Part shown: positions 1 to 7,677 of the stretch, in pieces
Layout: the number at the start of each line of letters is the position of its first letter
Position numbering within the stretch: the first letter of the stretch is position 1
Source: CAYVDH01 sp964450355
Lineage (GTDB): Bacteria; Bacteroidota; Bacteroidia; NS11-12g; UBA955
DNA length: 20,466 nt
Reading direction: 5' to 3'
Assembly: GCA_964450355.1 (NCBI GenBank)
Contig: CAYVDH010000048.1
Coordinates: 1-20,466, forward strand
The notes under the pieces: generated by a model
What the model saw: only the letters and a program-made list of their open reading frames with translations
Told to the model about the DNA's origin: nothing
Databases searched by the model: none
Program-made: the position numbers and the translations under genes

Positions 1-43
1 ATCTTGCGAGGACTCTTGATTTTATTGCCTTTTTTATTTTCAT
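1..43 (-). CDS. Possible start of a further gene, cut by the window edge
   Basis: An ATG at 43-41 on the minus strand opens a frame that stays open to the window edge and gives MKIKKAIKSRVLAR, 14 codons. It follows the stop of the RqcH-like gene by 25 bases, the compact spacing seen in the rest of this minus-strand cluster, and its lysine/arginine-rich beginning is compatible with a real N-terminus. Fourteen codons are far too few to identify a product, and an AT-rich frame this short can be open by chance. Confidence 0.3.
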   Translation of the reverse strand, partial: MKIKKAIKSRVLAR

Positions 44-48
44 AACTA

Positions 49-71
49 AACCTAAAGCGGAATCTAGGTTA
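49..71 (-). promoter_or_regulatory. Short inverted repeat over the stop codon of the RqcH-like gene
   Basis: AACCTA at 49-54 and TAGGTT at 65-70 are perfect inverted copies. One G-T wobble and one A-T pair can extend the stem inwards, leaving a loop of about six bases. The arm includes two bases of the TAA stop codon at 71-69. No run of T follows on the minus strand, so it does not look like a strong intrinsic terminator. It could be a weak attenuator or RNA-processing hairpin between this gene and the frame starting at 43, or chance. Confidence 0.25.
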
Positions 72-1535
72 AATCAATTTAGGCTCTACTAACACCGTTC
101 TCTCTTGCATCACCTTTACCTTGCCTTTATCTGCTCCTTTGATTTTTCGCACAAACTTTCTCTGTGTGACTATAACCGTTGCCAAACTCTGGGTTTTTTG
201 CTTAGAATAATAGGCTGCAATGGATGCCGCCTTCATGATGATTTCATCTTCTATGTTTTTTTTGTATTTAATCAATACATGACTGCCACTTACATCTTTG
301 GCATGCAACCAATAATCATCTGGTTTTGCTACCTTGGATAAAATGTAGTCGTTGCTTTCAGCATTTTTTCCTACCAATATTTCATGTCCTTTATATTCAA
401 ACACTTTGTAAGGCAAATCAATTTTAGTTTCATTGTTCGCCTTTCCGATTTTACTCAATAATTTAATTTCATTGGCTTCTTGAATGGTCTGTAATTGTTT
501 TTCCAATTGCTTTAGTTGTTGTTCTGCTTCTTCAATTTTAATCTTTAACAACTCAATGGTCTTTGCTTTGCTTTTCTCTTTTTTAAAATAATGATTGGCA
601 TTTTCTGCTGCTGATAGTTTTGGATTTAACTTCACTGTTATTTCATTGTTGTTGTATATATCTAACAACAATGCACTGCTCTCCGATTCTTTAATGGATG
701 CAATATTAGACAAAATGATGTTTCCTATTTCTTCATTATTTCTTTGCAGATGTATGGTGTTTAAAGCATTCATCGAATCTTGTAACCATTTTTTCTTCTC
801 TGTTATTTTTTTATTTAATTCTACTTCTTTTGACTTTTTTAAATCTTCAAAAGCCCTATTCTTTAAACTGTTAAAAGTGTATTTTGTTAATGCCTCTAAC
901 ACATTTCCATTGTCTAATTTTGGAACCAAATTCAATTGATTATCCACCAACTCAATTGAACTTTGATGTAGATAAAAGTCCAATAAATAATAAAAGTGTT
1001 TTTCTGAATTGTTGAGCATCCAAGAATCAAAAAAACCTTGGAATAAATAGGGGTATTTTTCTGTAAACTCTTTCTTGTCTTTCACTGGATAATGTTGTGG
1101 CACTATCCCTCTATTTAAATCAGATTTTAACAATTTATAATCAGACTCTAAATGCGTTTTAAAAACTGAAACCACTTTGTCATTTTCAAAAAGAATGATA
1201 TTTGATTTGCGTCCATGACACTTAAAAACAAGTGAAAATGCATCATTGAAATTAATTTCAAAAGCCCTTTCATACGGAAAATGCATGACCTTGCTAACTT
1301 TAGTATTAATTAATTGTTGAAATTGTGGTTTAAACAATCTGCTTTCATTGATGATTTGTTGGTCAAACACAAAATAGATTTCTCCTTTGTAGAATTGGCA
1401 TTTAATGGTAAAATCCTCAAATTCAAGATACAATTCATCAATGGTATTGCTAAAGCATTTGACTAATGATTTGTTTTGTATTTTACCTTTAAATTCCTCA
1501 ACTAAAATATTTAATACAAAACAATTGTGATGCAT
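69..1535 (-). CDS. rqcH: NFACT family protein, RqcH/Rqc2-like ribosome quality-control factor
   Basis: This 488-residue cytoplasmic protein matches the NFACT (RqcH/Rqc2/FbpA) family. In characterised members it binds peptidyl-tRNA on split 50S subunits and helps add C-terminal alanine tails to stalled nascent chains. The NFACT-N region covers about residues 1-180, with HGRKSNI at 107-113 resembling the family's RxSNI signature. A charged, coiled-coil-prone middle spans about 225-365. The C-terminal NFACT-R (DUF814) domain starts near 373 and carries the diagnostic DYWLHAKDVSGSHV at 407-420. The length is somewhat below the Bacillus type (about 570), as expected if a helical insertion is shorter. 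The ATG at 1535 lies 8 bases after the map stop, so the gene is probably co-transcribed with it. Family assignment is firm; tailing activity is inferred from homologues. Confidence 0.88.
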   Translation of the reverse strand: MHHNCFVLNILVEEFKGKIQNKSLVKCFSNTIDELYLEFEDFTIKCQFYKGEIYFVFDQQIINESRLFKPQFQQLINTKVSKVMHFPYERAFEINFNDAFSLVFKCHGRKSNIILFENDKVVSVFKTHLESDYKLLKSDLNRGIVPQHYPVKDKKEFTEKYPYLFQGFFDSWMLNNSEKHFYYLLDFYLHQSSIELVDNQLNLVPKLDNGNVLEALTKYTFNSLKNRAFEDLKKSKEVELNKKITEKKKWLQDSMNALNTIHLQRNNEEIGNIILSNIASIKESESSALLLDIYNNNEITVKLNPKLSAAENANHYFKKEKSKAKTIELLKIKIEEAEQQLKQLEKQLQTIQEANEIKLLSKIGKANNETKIDLPYKVFEYKGHEILVGKNAESNDYILSKVAKPDDYWLHAKDVSGSHVLIKYKKNIEDEIIMKAASIAAYYSKQKTQSLATVIVTQRKFVRKIKGADKGKVKVMQERTVLVEPKLI

Positions 1536-1543
1536 GTTACAAC

Positions 1544-2308
1544 TTAAAAATCTCCGTAAACATCTGTCAGAGCTTCGTAGCCTGTTTCAGTAATTAAGAT
1601 GGTGTGTTCAAACTGAGCTGAAAGTTTTCCATCTATGGTTCTAGCTGTCCAACTGTCTCTTTTATCAATTTTACATTTCGGTTTTCCAGCATTGATCATG
1701 GGTTCAATAGTAAAAGTCATTCCAGGTTTTAGGATAGGACCTGAATTGCGAGTTGCTTTGTGTTCTACTTGCGGATCTTCATGAAATTTAAGTCCTACGC
1801 CATGTCCACAAAATTCATAGACTACAGAATAACCATTTTTAACGGCATGCTCATTGATTACAAAACCTATGTTTCCTAATTTATTTCCGGGATAACATTC
1901 TTTTAAAGCTAAGTGCAGACATTCTTTGGTAGTTTCAACTAATTTTTGGGCATATGGACTAACTTCACCAACGTAATACATTCGGCATGTATCGCCAAAA
2001 TACCCATTCAAAATGGTAGTAACATCTACATTCACTATGTCACCAAATTTCAATTCATATTCATTTGGCACTCCATGGCATACCACATCGTTAGGCGATA
2101 TGCAAGTAGAGTGTTTGTAACCTTTATATCCTTTAGTTGCTGCTACAGCATTGTGTTTAAGAACAAACTCTTCTGCCAATTTATCTAACTCTATGGTTTT
2201 GATTCCGGGTTTAATGAATTGTTCAAGGTATTTTAAAGTTTCTGCTGCTAAGCGACTGCTTTGTCTTATGCCTTCTATTTGCTCTTGAGTTTTTAAAATG
2301 ATAGCCAC
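1544..2308 (-). CDS. map: Methionine aminopeptidase, type I
   Basis: Removes N-terminal methionine from nascent proteins in the cytoplasm. From the GTG start at 2308 the protein has 254 residues, close to E. coli Map (264). All expected active-site residues are present at nearly E. coli spacing: His78 (CHGVP), metal ligands Asp95 (VDVT), Asp106 (FGDT), His169 (GHGVG), Glu202 (TIEPM) and Glu234 (FEHT), plus His176. An ATG at 2374 is in frame but would add 22 residues lying entirely inside the preceding gene and unlike the family. The GTG shares one base with that gene's TAG stop (TAGTG), the usual form of translational coupling, so I chose GTG. There is no SEC-C or SH3-like N-terminal extension. 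The RqcH-like gene follows after 8 bases, pairing two nascent-chain functions. Confidence 0.93.
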   Translation of the reverse strand: MAIILKTQEQIEGIRQSSRLAAETLKYLEQFIKPGIKTIELDKLAEEFVLKHNAVAATKGYKGYKHSTCISPNDVVCHGVPNEYELKFGDIVNVDVTTILNGYFGDTCRMYYVGEVSPYAQKLVETTKECLHLALKECYPGNKLGNIGFVINEHAVKNGYSVVYEFCGHGVGLKFHEDPQVEHKATRNSGPILKPGMTFTIEPMINAGKPKCKIDKRDSWTARTIDGKLSAQFEHTILITETGYEALTDVYGDF

Positions 2309-3087
2309 TAATTTATTTGATTGATTAATTGTTTGAAATATTGGGGCGAATTTACTAAATGACTTCCATACCAACTGAAAAATTCTCCATTTACCAGCAT
2401 AATTTTTGAATTTGGCAACAATTGACTGAGTTCATTCATGTGATTTTCTTTGAATGGATAAGGCTCTGATGATAAAAATACCAAATCAGGATTTAAAGTT
2501 TTAATTTCATTTTCAGTTAATTCAGGGTATCGACTAGTGTTATCTAAAACATTAGACAAACCCATTTTATGAATCATCTCATGAATAAAAGATTTATTCC
2601 CTACACCCATGTATGGATTTTTCCAAATCAAATAAAGGCAAGTTTTATTTGGTTTTAAATCTAGTGACTCAAACCCCTTTTTCATGTTTTGAATCAATTC
2701 CACACCTTGCACTTCTTTATCACAAAGTTTTGCGACTTCTTGTATCATGATGTAATTTTGTTCAAGAGTTTCAATGTCGCTTACCCATACTGGGTATTTC
2801 ATGTTAAGTGATTCAACTATTTCTTTGTTGTTTTCTTCTTTATTACAAATGATTAAATCAGGCTGCAACTCATCTATCAAATGGTAATTGACTAGTTTAG
2901 TCCCTCCTACTTTAGTAACTTTAAGTTGTTTTGGATGAATGCAAAATTTAGTTCTTCCTATCAATTTTTCTTCTGCACCTAATTCACAAATCAATTCGGT
3001 TTGAGAAGGCACCAAAGATATAATCCTTTGAGGAGCTGATTCTAAAATCAGCAAATTGCCAATCATATCTTGGTGGTGGTAAAACAT
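2308..3087 (-). CDS. BtuF-like helical-backbone metal receptor protein without signal peptide
   Basis: A 259-residue protein with the fold signatures of ABC-transporter binding proteins for cobalamin or iron-siderophore (BtuF/FhuD type): RIISLVPSQTEL at 21-32, FCIHP at 48-52, VGGTK at 60-64 and an LQPDLIICNKEEN segment near 74-86. The C-terminal lobe begins around LIWKNPYMGVG. Cys49 and His51 are candidate ligands, by inference. Unlike true binding proteins, it has no signal peptide or lipobox: the N-terminus MFYHHQDMIG is polar, and the fold signature begins almost at once. No permease or ATPase gene is adjacent. Signal-less relatives are common in Bacteroidota, and their role is unknown to me. 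The ATG at 3087 overlaps the protease stop by one base (TAATG). Family is well supported; ligand and function are not. Confidence 0.8.
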   Translation of the reverse strand: MFYHHQDMIGNLLILESAPQRIISLVPSQTELICELGAEEKLIGRTKFCIHPKQLKVTKVGGTKLVNYHLIDELQPDLIICNKEENNKEIVESLNMKYPVWVSDIETLEQNYIMIQEVAKLCDKEVQGVELIQNMKKGFESLDLKPNKTCLYLIWKNPYMGVGNKSFIHEMIHKMGLSNVLDNTSRYPELTENEIKTLNPDLVFLSSEPYPFKENHMNELSQLLPNSKIMLVNGEFFSWYGSHLVNSPQYFKQLINQIN

Positions 3088-4802
3088 TATTTTATCAAAA
3101 TTTCTCTTGTATAATTCATGGATTCAGTTTTAAGTTCGATGTACATAGCCTTGAATTTTTTTCTTTTTTTCTTTTTTAATTGCTTATTGTATTCGTTAAT
3201 GATGTCGCTGTTGTGAATCCATTGACCTTTTTCTATTTTTAAGTCTAAAGTGATAATTGTTTTAAATCTTTTTTTCTTTTTACCACTGATTTTAATTTGA
3301 ATTTTTTGACTTTTACTGCTTCTAAAATGAAGATTTGCTTGCTGAAAAAACACAGGATCATCTTTTTCCCATACTAAGTCTTTAGAAGTATCTATTCCAG
3401 TGTAATTCCCCAAAATAACAGCCGCCAATCCTATATCTGGAATGCCGAAACCATAGGCGGAATCTGGAATTAAATAATGAGTTGAACTTTCAATAAGGGC
3501 TTTTTTGTACTTATCTAATGCTAAATTAGGACATGCTTGCATTAAACAAATGATGGAGCCACTTAAAATTGGTGTAGAGTATGAAGTTCCATTTCCTGTA
3601 TAAGCTCCACCAGTAGAATTGACATAGGCTCTTTTTCCCATAGCTACCAAATCTGGCTTAATGCGCCCATCTGCTGTAGGACCATAAGAACTGAATTCTG
3701 CATAATTGCCATCAGCATCTACAGCACCTACAGAAATCACACCAGCAGCATCAGAAGGTGTCCCTATTTTTCTCCATTTCCCTTGCCCTTCATTTCCAGC
3801 ACTTACTACCACCATCATGCCTTTGGAATAAGCAGTATTTGCTGCAAAAGCGATTGTACTTGTTTTGCCATTTAAATCCGATTGTTTGTAGCTTAAGCTT
3901 GTATCGTCAAATACATTGTACCCCAATGACGATGTGATGATATCGACTCCACTACTATCCGCATATTCAACTGCTGCTAGCCAATTGAATTCTTCTATTG
4001 GAAATTCACTGGATGCATTTTCAGACCTCAACAAATGGTATTTGGCAAAAGGTGCAGTTCCAACAAAAATTCCGGGCTTTAAGTTGTACATGGTACTCAA
4101 TACATTTGCACCATGTCTGTCGTCTTCCCAAACGCTGTTGTCATTGGTGACAAAATCTTTAACCCCTAATTCCATGAAATTTAGTTTTTCCATCCCTTTA
4201 ACTTTATTGGCTTCAAAAAAACCTGCATCGATGACAGCCACAGTTATTCCTTGTCCATAATATTTCAACTTGTGTAAATAATTGATGTTGATTAAATTGT
4301 TTTGTGGGTAAGTAACACCATAAAAATCTTTATTGACATTGTAAGCTGGCTTGATGAAAGAATCAGTATTGACAACAGGTTTAGCCATGGACTTAAATTT
4401 GGCTGGTGGCTGAACTTGCATTGTTTCTGTAACTGTACCTAAGTATTTGTAATTAATTACAAATTTTTCTTTGATTAGTTCTTTGATGATGGAAGAGTCT
4501 GTTGTTTTGATGAGTACACCATTTAACCATTTACTTGAATTCATCCACTGAATTTTGGGATATTGAATTAATTTATTGATGTAATTGCGACTCACTGGAG
4601 CATCTATTTCAGTAATAGAAATGTTATATTTTGCTCTTCTTTTTATGGATTTTTCACTCAAGAAATTTTTAGGATTCAATAGTTCTTTCTGAGCTTCAGG
4701 TTTGTCTTTAAAAGAAATAAAAAAATAAGAAAACTTTTGAGAGAATAGTTCTGAATAACAGAACATAAAAAGAAAAAGAAAAAGGGTATTTGTTTTATTC
4801 AT
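3087..4802 (-). CDS. Secreted S8 (subtilisin-like) serine protease
   Basis: A 571-residue exported endopeptidase. Residues 1-21 form a Sec signal peptide (basic start, phenylalanine/leucine core, SELFS before Gln22). Residues about 25-150 are the pro-region typical of Bacteroidota S8 proteases, with an FLSEKSIKRR segment at 48-56. The catalytic domain has Asp192 (VIDAGF), His230 (DDRHGANV), oxyanion Asn337 (SAGNEG) and nucleophile Ser407 (GTSYSTP), so the triad is complete. Residues from about 470 to the end form a small extra domain with two lysine clusters (508-512 and 543-549). It does not resemble the sorting domain of type IX secretion, so release to the periplasm or another route is more likely. 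The start overlaps the upstream lipoprotein's stop by 8 bases (ATGAATAA). The substrate is unknown; membership of a lipoprotein operon suggests an envelope role. Confidence 0.92.
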   Translation of the reverse strand: MNKTNTLFLFLFMFCYSELFSQKFSYFFISFKDKPEAQKELLNPKNFLSEKSIKRRAKYNISITEIDAPVSRNYINKLIQYPKIQWMNSSKWLNGVLIKTTDSSIIKELIKEKFVINYKYLGTVTETMQVQPPAKFKSMAKPVVNTDSFIKPAYNVNKDFYGVTYPQNNLININYLHKLKYYGQGITVAVIDAGFFEANKVKGMEKLNFMELGVKDFVTNDNSVWEDDRHGANVLSTMYNLKPGIFVGTAPFAKYHLLRSENASSEFPIEEFNWLAAVEYADSSGVDIITSSLGYNVFDDTSLSYKQSDLNGKTSTIAFAANTAYSKGMMVVVSAGNEGQGKWRKIGTPSDAAGVISVGAVDADGNYAEFSSYGPTADGRIKPDLVAMGKRAYVNSTGGAYTGNGTSYSTPILSGSIICLMQACPNLALDKYKKALIESSTHYLIPDSAYGFGIPDIGLAAVILGNYTGIDTSKDLVWEKDDPVFFQQANLHFRSSKSQKIQIKISGKKKKRFKTIITLDLKIEKGQWIHNSDIINEYNKQLKKKKRKKFKAMYIELKTESMNYTREILIK

Positions 4803-5451
4803 ATTCGATGATTTCTTGGTTGATTTTAAATCCTCTAGAGCTGTTGTTTAATTTATCTATAAACACTTCTTTTTTGTAAACTAATCCTATGTTTTTAGAA
4901 TAAATTTCTTCGTATTCTCTTTCTCTAATTGGATTATTTACTTTGTTGGATTTAATTAGTAAGGTGCTATCAAAACTAAAAAGTTGAAAGTTGTATTTGT
5001 TATGAATAAATTCGTAAAACACATTAATGGCTGCATCTTGATTCAGTTGATTGATGTTCCATACAACATCTGTTGACAAGGGAAAAGAGAGTTTTATTTG
5101 CCTTTTATTGTTGTCAATTCTTTCAAAACTAAATTCATCAATGGACTTATATACTGCATTGATGAATTGCCAAGGTTTGTTTTTAGAATCTCTTTTGTAA
5201 CGGTAAATTCGGGCCGAAAGCCTTCCTAAATTGTCTTTGAATATGGTGTCATTTACCTCTTTTAACTCGTATTTTAAGGTATCTATGGTATTATTAAAAT
5301 CATCGTATAAAATTTCAGTAGTTTTATACGTAATAGACGACTTTAATGTGAAATTTTCATAACTAAGTCCAATGTCTCTTTTATTTGATTCATAAGAATC
5401 TTTTTTACAAGAAAACAACATGGTTAAAATTATGAAAGTTAATATTCTCAA
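4795..5451 (-). CDS. Lipoprotein of unknown function, paralogue of the upstream gene, TTG start
   Basis: A 218-residue predicted lipoprotein. The start is TTG at 5451, the only usable one: an in-frame TAA lies two codons upstream, and the next ATG (codon 11) would destroy the signal peptide. From TTG the protein begins with a short hydrophobic segment ending in LFSC, with lipidated Cys15 followed by KKD. TTGA joins this start to the TGA stop of the gene before it. The C-terminal part shares the pattern VNNxxREExYxKNIGLxYxx with that neighbour, so the two look like tandem duplicates that have diverged strongly. I recognise no enzyme motif. The mixed alpha/beta composition with many polar residues fits a small cell-envelope protein. 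Expression is probably coupled to both flanking genes. Confidence 0.78.
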   Translation of the reverse strand: MRILTFIILTMLFSCKKDSYESNKRDIGLSYENFTLKSSITYKTTEILYDDFNNTIDTLKYELKEVNDTIFKDNLGRLSARIYRYKRDSKNKPWQFINAVYKSIDEFSFERIDNNKRQIKLSFPLSTDVVWNINQLNQDAAINVFYEFIHNKYNFQLFSFDSTLLIKSNKVNNPIREREYEEIYSKNIGLVYKKEVFIDKLNNSSRGFKINQEIIEYE

Positions 5452-6128
5452 TTTTTAAGACGAATTAATACTTCGTAACCGTTTCTTTTTTTAGTGATGT
5501 CTAAATAATCAGTTGAATCAATGTATCGGTATATTAAACCTATGTTTTTAGCATACACTTCTTCCCTTACATTGTTTACCAATCCTTTTTCAGTATTAAC
5601 TAAAGTGGTATTAACACAATCTGTAAAAGAAGTAATGCCGTTGTTAAAATTAGAAAACACCGATTTGTATTTGATAAGCGTTGGTTCTTTGTTGTTTAAA
5701 ATATTGAGATTCCATGAGTAAGATGAGCCTCTTGTTTTGTATGAACTTATTGGGAATAACAATTTAATTTCATCAGAATTATTGATGTTTTCGATGGCGT
5801 AATTATCCTTTATTTTACGAGTAAACACCTTGAACACCTCCCATCTCACCTTTACTTGATTGTACCTAGATAATTCAATTCTATAAAATGTATCTGATGC
5901 AAAATCTACTAACACATCTGTGATATTTTCTCTCATTTCAAATGATACAGTATCGCTTTTACCAAAAAAAGAATTGTGATAGATGCTATCGACAAGAAAC
6001 ACTTTAAGAGAATTGATTTTCAAGGGGTAATATTCACTGCCTTTAATTGTCCTTTCTTCCTTATTTGTCCTGCATGAACAAATAAACATTGAAATAATAA
6101 CAAGGGAATAGAATTTAAATTTTAACAT
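5448..6128 (-). CDS. Lipoprotein of unknown function, first gene of the minus-strand operon
   Basis: A 226-residue predicted lipoprotein. The N-terminus has lysines at 3 and 5, a hydrophobic core, and FICSC ending at Cys19, a normal lipobox. The mature part contains KLLFPISS and W-N-L-N segments and a C-terminal EEVYAKNIGLIYRY motif, shared in looser form with the next gene. Similar YAKxIGLV endings occur in many small Bacteroidota lipoproteins of unknown role. It is the first gene in the minus-strand cluster. Only 56 bases separate its ATG from the divergent folD start, so the promoter must lie there. No catalytic motif is visible. Lipidation and export are well supported; function is not. 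Confidence 0.78.
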   Translation of the reverse strand: MLKFKFYSLVIISMFICSCRTNKEERTIKGSEYYPLKINSLKVFLVDSIYHNSFFGKSDTVSFEMRENITDVLVDFASDTFYRIELSRYNQVKVRWEVFKVFTRKIKDNYAIENINNSDEIKLLFPISSYKTRGSSYSWNLNILNNKEPTLIKYKSVFSNFNNGITSFTDCVNTTLVNTEKGLVNNVREEVYAKNIGLIYRYIDSTDYLDITKKRNGYEVLIRLKN

Positions 6129-6138
6129 AAATAATCCA

Positions 6139-6146
6139 CAAATTTA
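6139..6146 (-). promoter_or_regulatory. Candidate -7 element of the minus-strand lipoprotein/protease operon
   Basis: Read on the minus strand, 6146-6139 is TAAATTTG, an exact match to the Bacteroidota -7 consensus TAnnTTTG. It lies in the 56-base divergent gap between this operon and folD, ending 10 bases before the lipoprotein ATG, which would give a very short leader. No convincing -33 TTG box is at the usual spacing, so this is a weak call. Confidence 0.3.
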
Positions 6147-6184
6147 CGGTAAAACGTCAAATTCATTGTAATATTGCAAAAAAA

Positions 6185-7075
6185 ATGTCATTACTTTTAG
6201 ACGGAAAAATAACAGCAGAAAAGATAAAAGGCAGAATTAAAGCTGAACTGGATGCATACATCCTACAGGGATACCGCAAACCACATTTAGCCGCAATATT
6301 GGTTGGAGATGATGGTGCAAGCAGAACTTACATAGACAGTAAGGAAAAAAACAGTTTAGCCTTAGGATTTGAATCTACAATACTAAGACTACCTGAAAAC
6401 ACCACTCAAGAAGAGTTAATTAATCACATAATTAAAATCAATGAAAACAAGAACATAGATGGTTTACTTGTTCAATCGCCCCTACCAAAACACATAGATG
6501 AAAGAATCATCACTCAAACCATCAGTCCTGAGAAAGATGTGGATGGATTTCATGATGTGAACATGGGTAAACTAAGCAAAGGTGACGTGGATGGATTCAT
6601 ACCGGCAACTCCATTGGGTGTGATGATGATGTTAGAAGAATACAACATAAATACTGTTGGCAAACATTGTGTTGTAGTTGGAAGAAGCAACATTGTTGGG
6701 CGACCTATGAGCAATTTGATGAGTGCCAATTTAAAACATGCTAATTGCACCGTTACAGTATGTCATAGCAAAACCATACATATTGAACATTACACTCGCC
6801 AAGCAGATATATTGATAGTGGCACTTGGAAAACCCGGATTCATTAAAGCCAACATGGTAAAACCAGGTTGTGTTGTCATTGATGTTGGAATTTCAAGAAT
6901 AGATGATACAAATCGTAAATCAGGATTTTACCTCAAAGGAGATGTTGATTTTGACGAAGTAAAACTTGTTGCTTCGGCTATAACACCAGTTCCGGGTGGA
7001 GTTGGATTGATGACCATTGCTGGATTATTGAGCAACACATTCAAAGCGTATAAAAAAAACATCCTAAGTAAATGA
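6185..7075 (+). CDS. folD: Bifunctional methylenetetrahydrofolate dehydrogenase/cyclohydrolase
   Basis: A 296-residue cytoplasmic enzyme of one-carbon metabolism. It oxidises 5,10-methylene-THF to methenyl-THF with NADP and hydrolyses it to 10-formyl-THF, feeding purine and formyl-methionyl-tRNA synthesis. Catalytic-site residues match E. coli FolD one position earlier: Tyr49 and Lys53 (TYIDSKEKNS), Gln97 (GLLVQSPLP) and Asp120 (PEKDVDGFH). The Rossmann part has VVGRSNIVGRP at 164-174, and PVPGGVGLMT lies at 268-277. Length is normal. It starts 56 bases from the divergent lipoprotein operon, and its TGA overlaps the queE ATG by 4 bases (ATGA), so the two are translationally coupled. Identification is secure. 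Confidence 0.97.
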   Translation: MSLLLDGKITAEKIKGRIKAELDAYILQGYRKPHLAAILVGDDGASRTYIDSKEKNSLALGFESTILRLPENTTQEELINHIIKINENKNIDGLLVQSPLPKHIDERIITQTISPEKDVDGFHDVNMGKLSKGDVDGFIPATPLGVMMMLEEYNINTVGKHCVVVGRSNIVGRPMSNLMSANLKHANCTVTVCHSKTIHIEHYTRQADILIVALGKPGFIKANMVKPGCVVIDVGISRIDDTNRKSGFYLKGDVDFDEVKLVASAITPVPGGVGLMTIAGLLSNTFKAYKKNILSK

Positions 7076-7677
7076 GTTCGGCATTGTACCCCATCATGGA
7101 AATGTTTTACACCATCCAAGGAGAAGGGTATTATACTGGGTGTCCCGCCTTTTTTATTCGTTTTGCTGGTTGTGATGTTGGCTGTGTATGGTGCGATGTC
7201 AAAGAAAGCTGGGATGCTAATAAACACAATTCATTTACCGAGATAGAAATTCTAAATGAAATAAAAAAAACAAATGCCAAGCATGTTGTCATTACTGGTG
7301 GAGAGCCCGCTATGTATGATTTAACTGAGTTATGCGAATCTTTGGCATCAAATGGCTTTATCTTACACATAGAAACTTCAGGTGCATACGATATTAAAGG
7401 CAACATCGATTGGATATGTGTTTCCCCTAAAAAATTCAAAGCCCCATTGAAAGAAACTTTATTGAAAGCTGATGAATTAAAAGTAGTGGTATTTCATCCC
7501 TCTGATATCCCTTGGGCTGAAACTTTTATAAGAGAAATAAATCCCAATTGCAAACTGTATCTTCAACCAGAATGGAGTAAAGCAGCAATTATAACGCCTC
7601 TTTTAGTCAACTATGTCAAACAAAATCCTCAATGGAATTTGTCCTTACAAACCCACAAATACATCGATATTCCATAA
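7072..7677 (+). CDS. queE: 7-carboxy-7-deazaguanine synthase
   Basis: A 201-residue radical-SAM enzyme that converts 6-carboxytetrahydropterin to 7-carboxy-7-deazaguanine on the queuosine (tRNA) pathway. The iron-sulfur cluster motif is CDVGCVWC with Cys34, Cys38 and Cys41, followed by DVKESWD, the arrangement I expect for the QueE family. IQGEG near 15-19 and TGGEP in the SAM-binding region also fit. The protein is short for a radical-SAM enzyme, as is usual for QueE. The ATG overlaps the folD stop (ATGA). The other queuosine genes (queC, queD, queF) are not in this window, so they must be elsewhere. The overlap with folD probably reflects coupled expression and not a shared reaction. Confidence 0.93.
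   Translation: MSSALYPIMEMFYTIQGEGYYTGCPAFFIRFAGCDVGCVWCDVKESWDANKHNSFTEIEILNEIKKTNAKHVVITGGEPAMYDLTELCESLASNGFILHIETSGAYDIKGNIDWICVSPKKFKAPLKETLLKADELKVVVFHPSDIPWAETFIREINPNCKLYLQPEWSKAAIITPLLVNYVKQNPQWNLSLQTHKYIDIP

Noticed and set aside
105..939. Open frames on the plus strand opposite the RqcH-like gene
   Set aside because: They lie antisense to a gene with a clear family assignment and show no recognisable protein features.
3087..3300. Type IX secretion sorting domain on the S8 protease
   Set aside because: The C-terminus lacks the glycine-containing beta motifs and the usual ending of such domains, and is dominated by lysine clusters.
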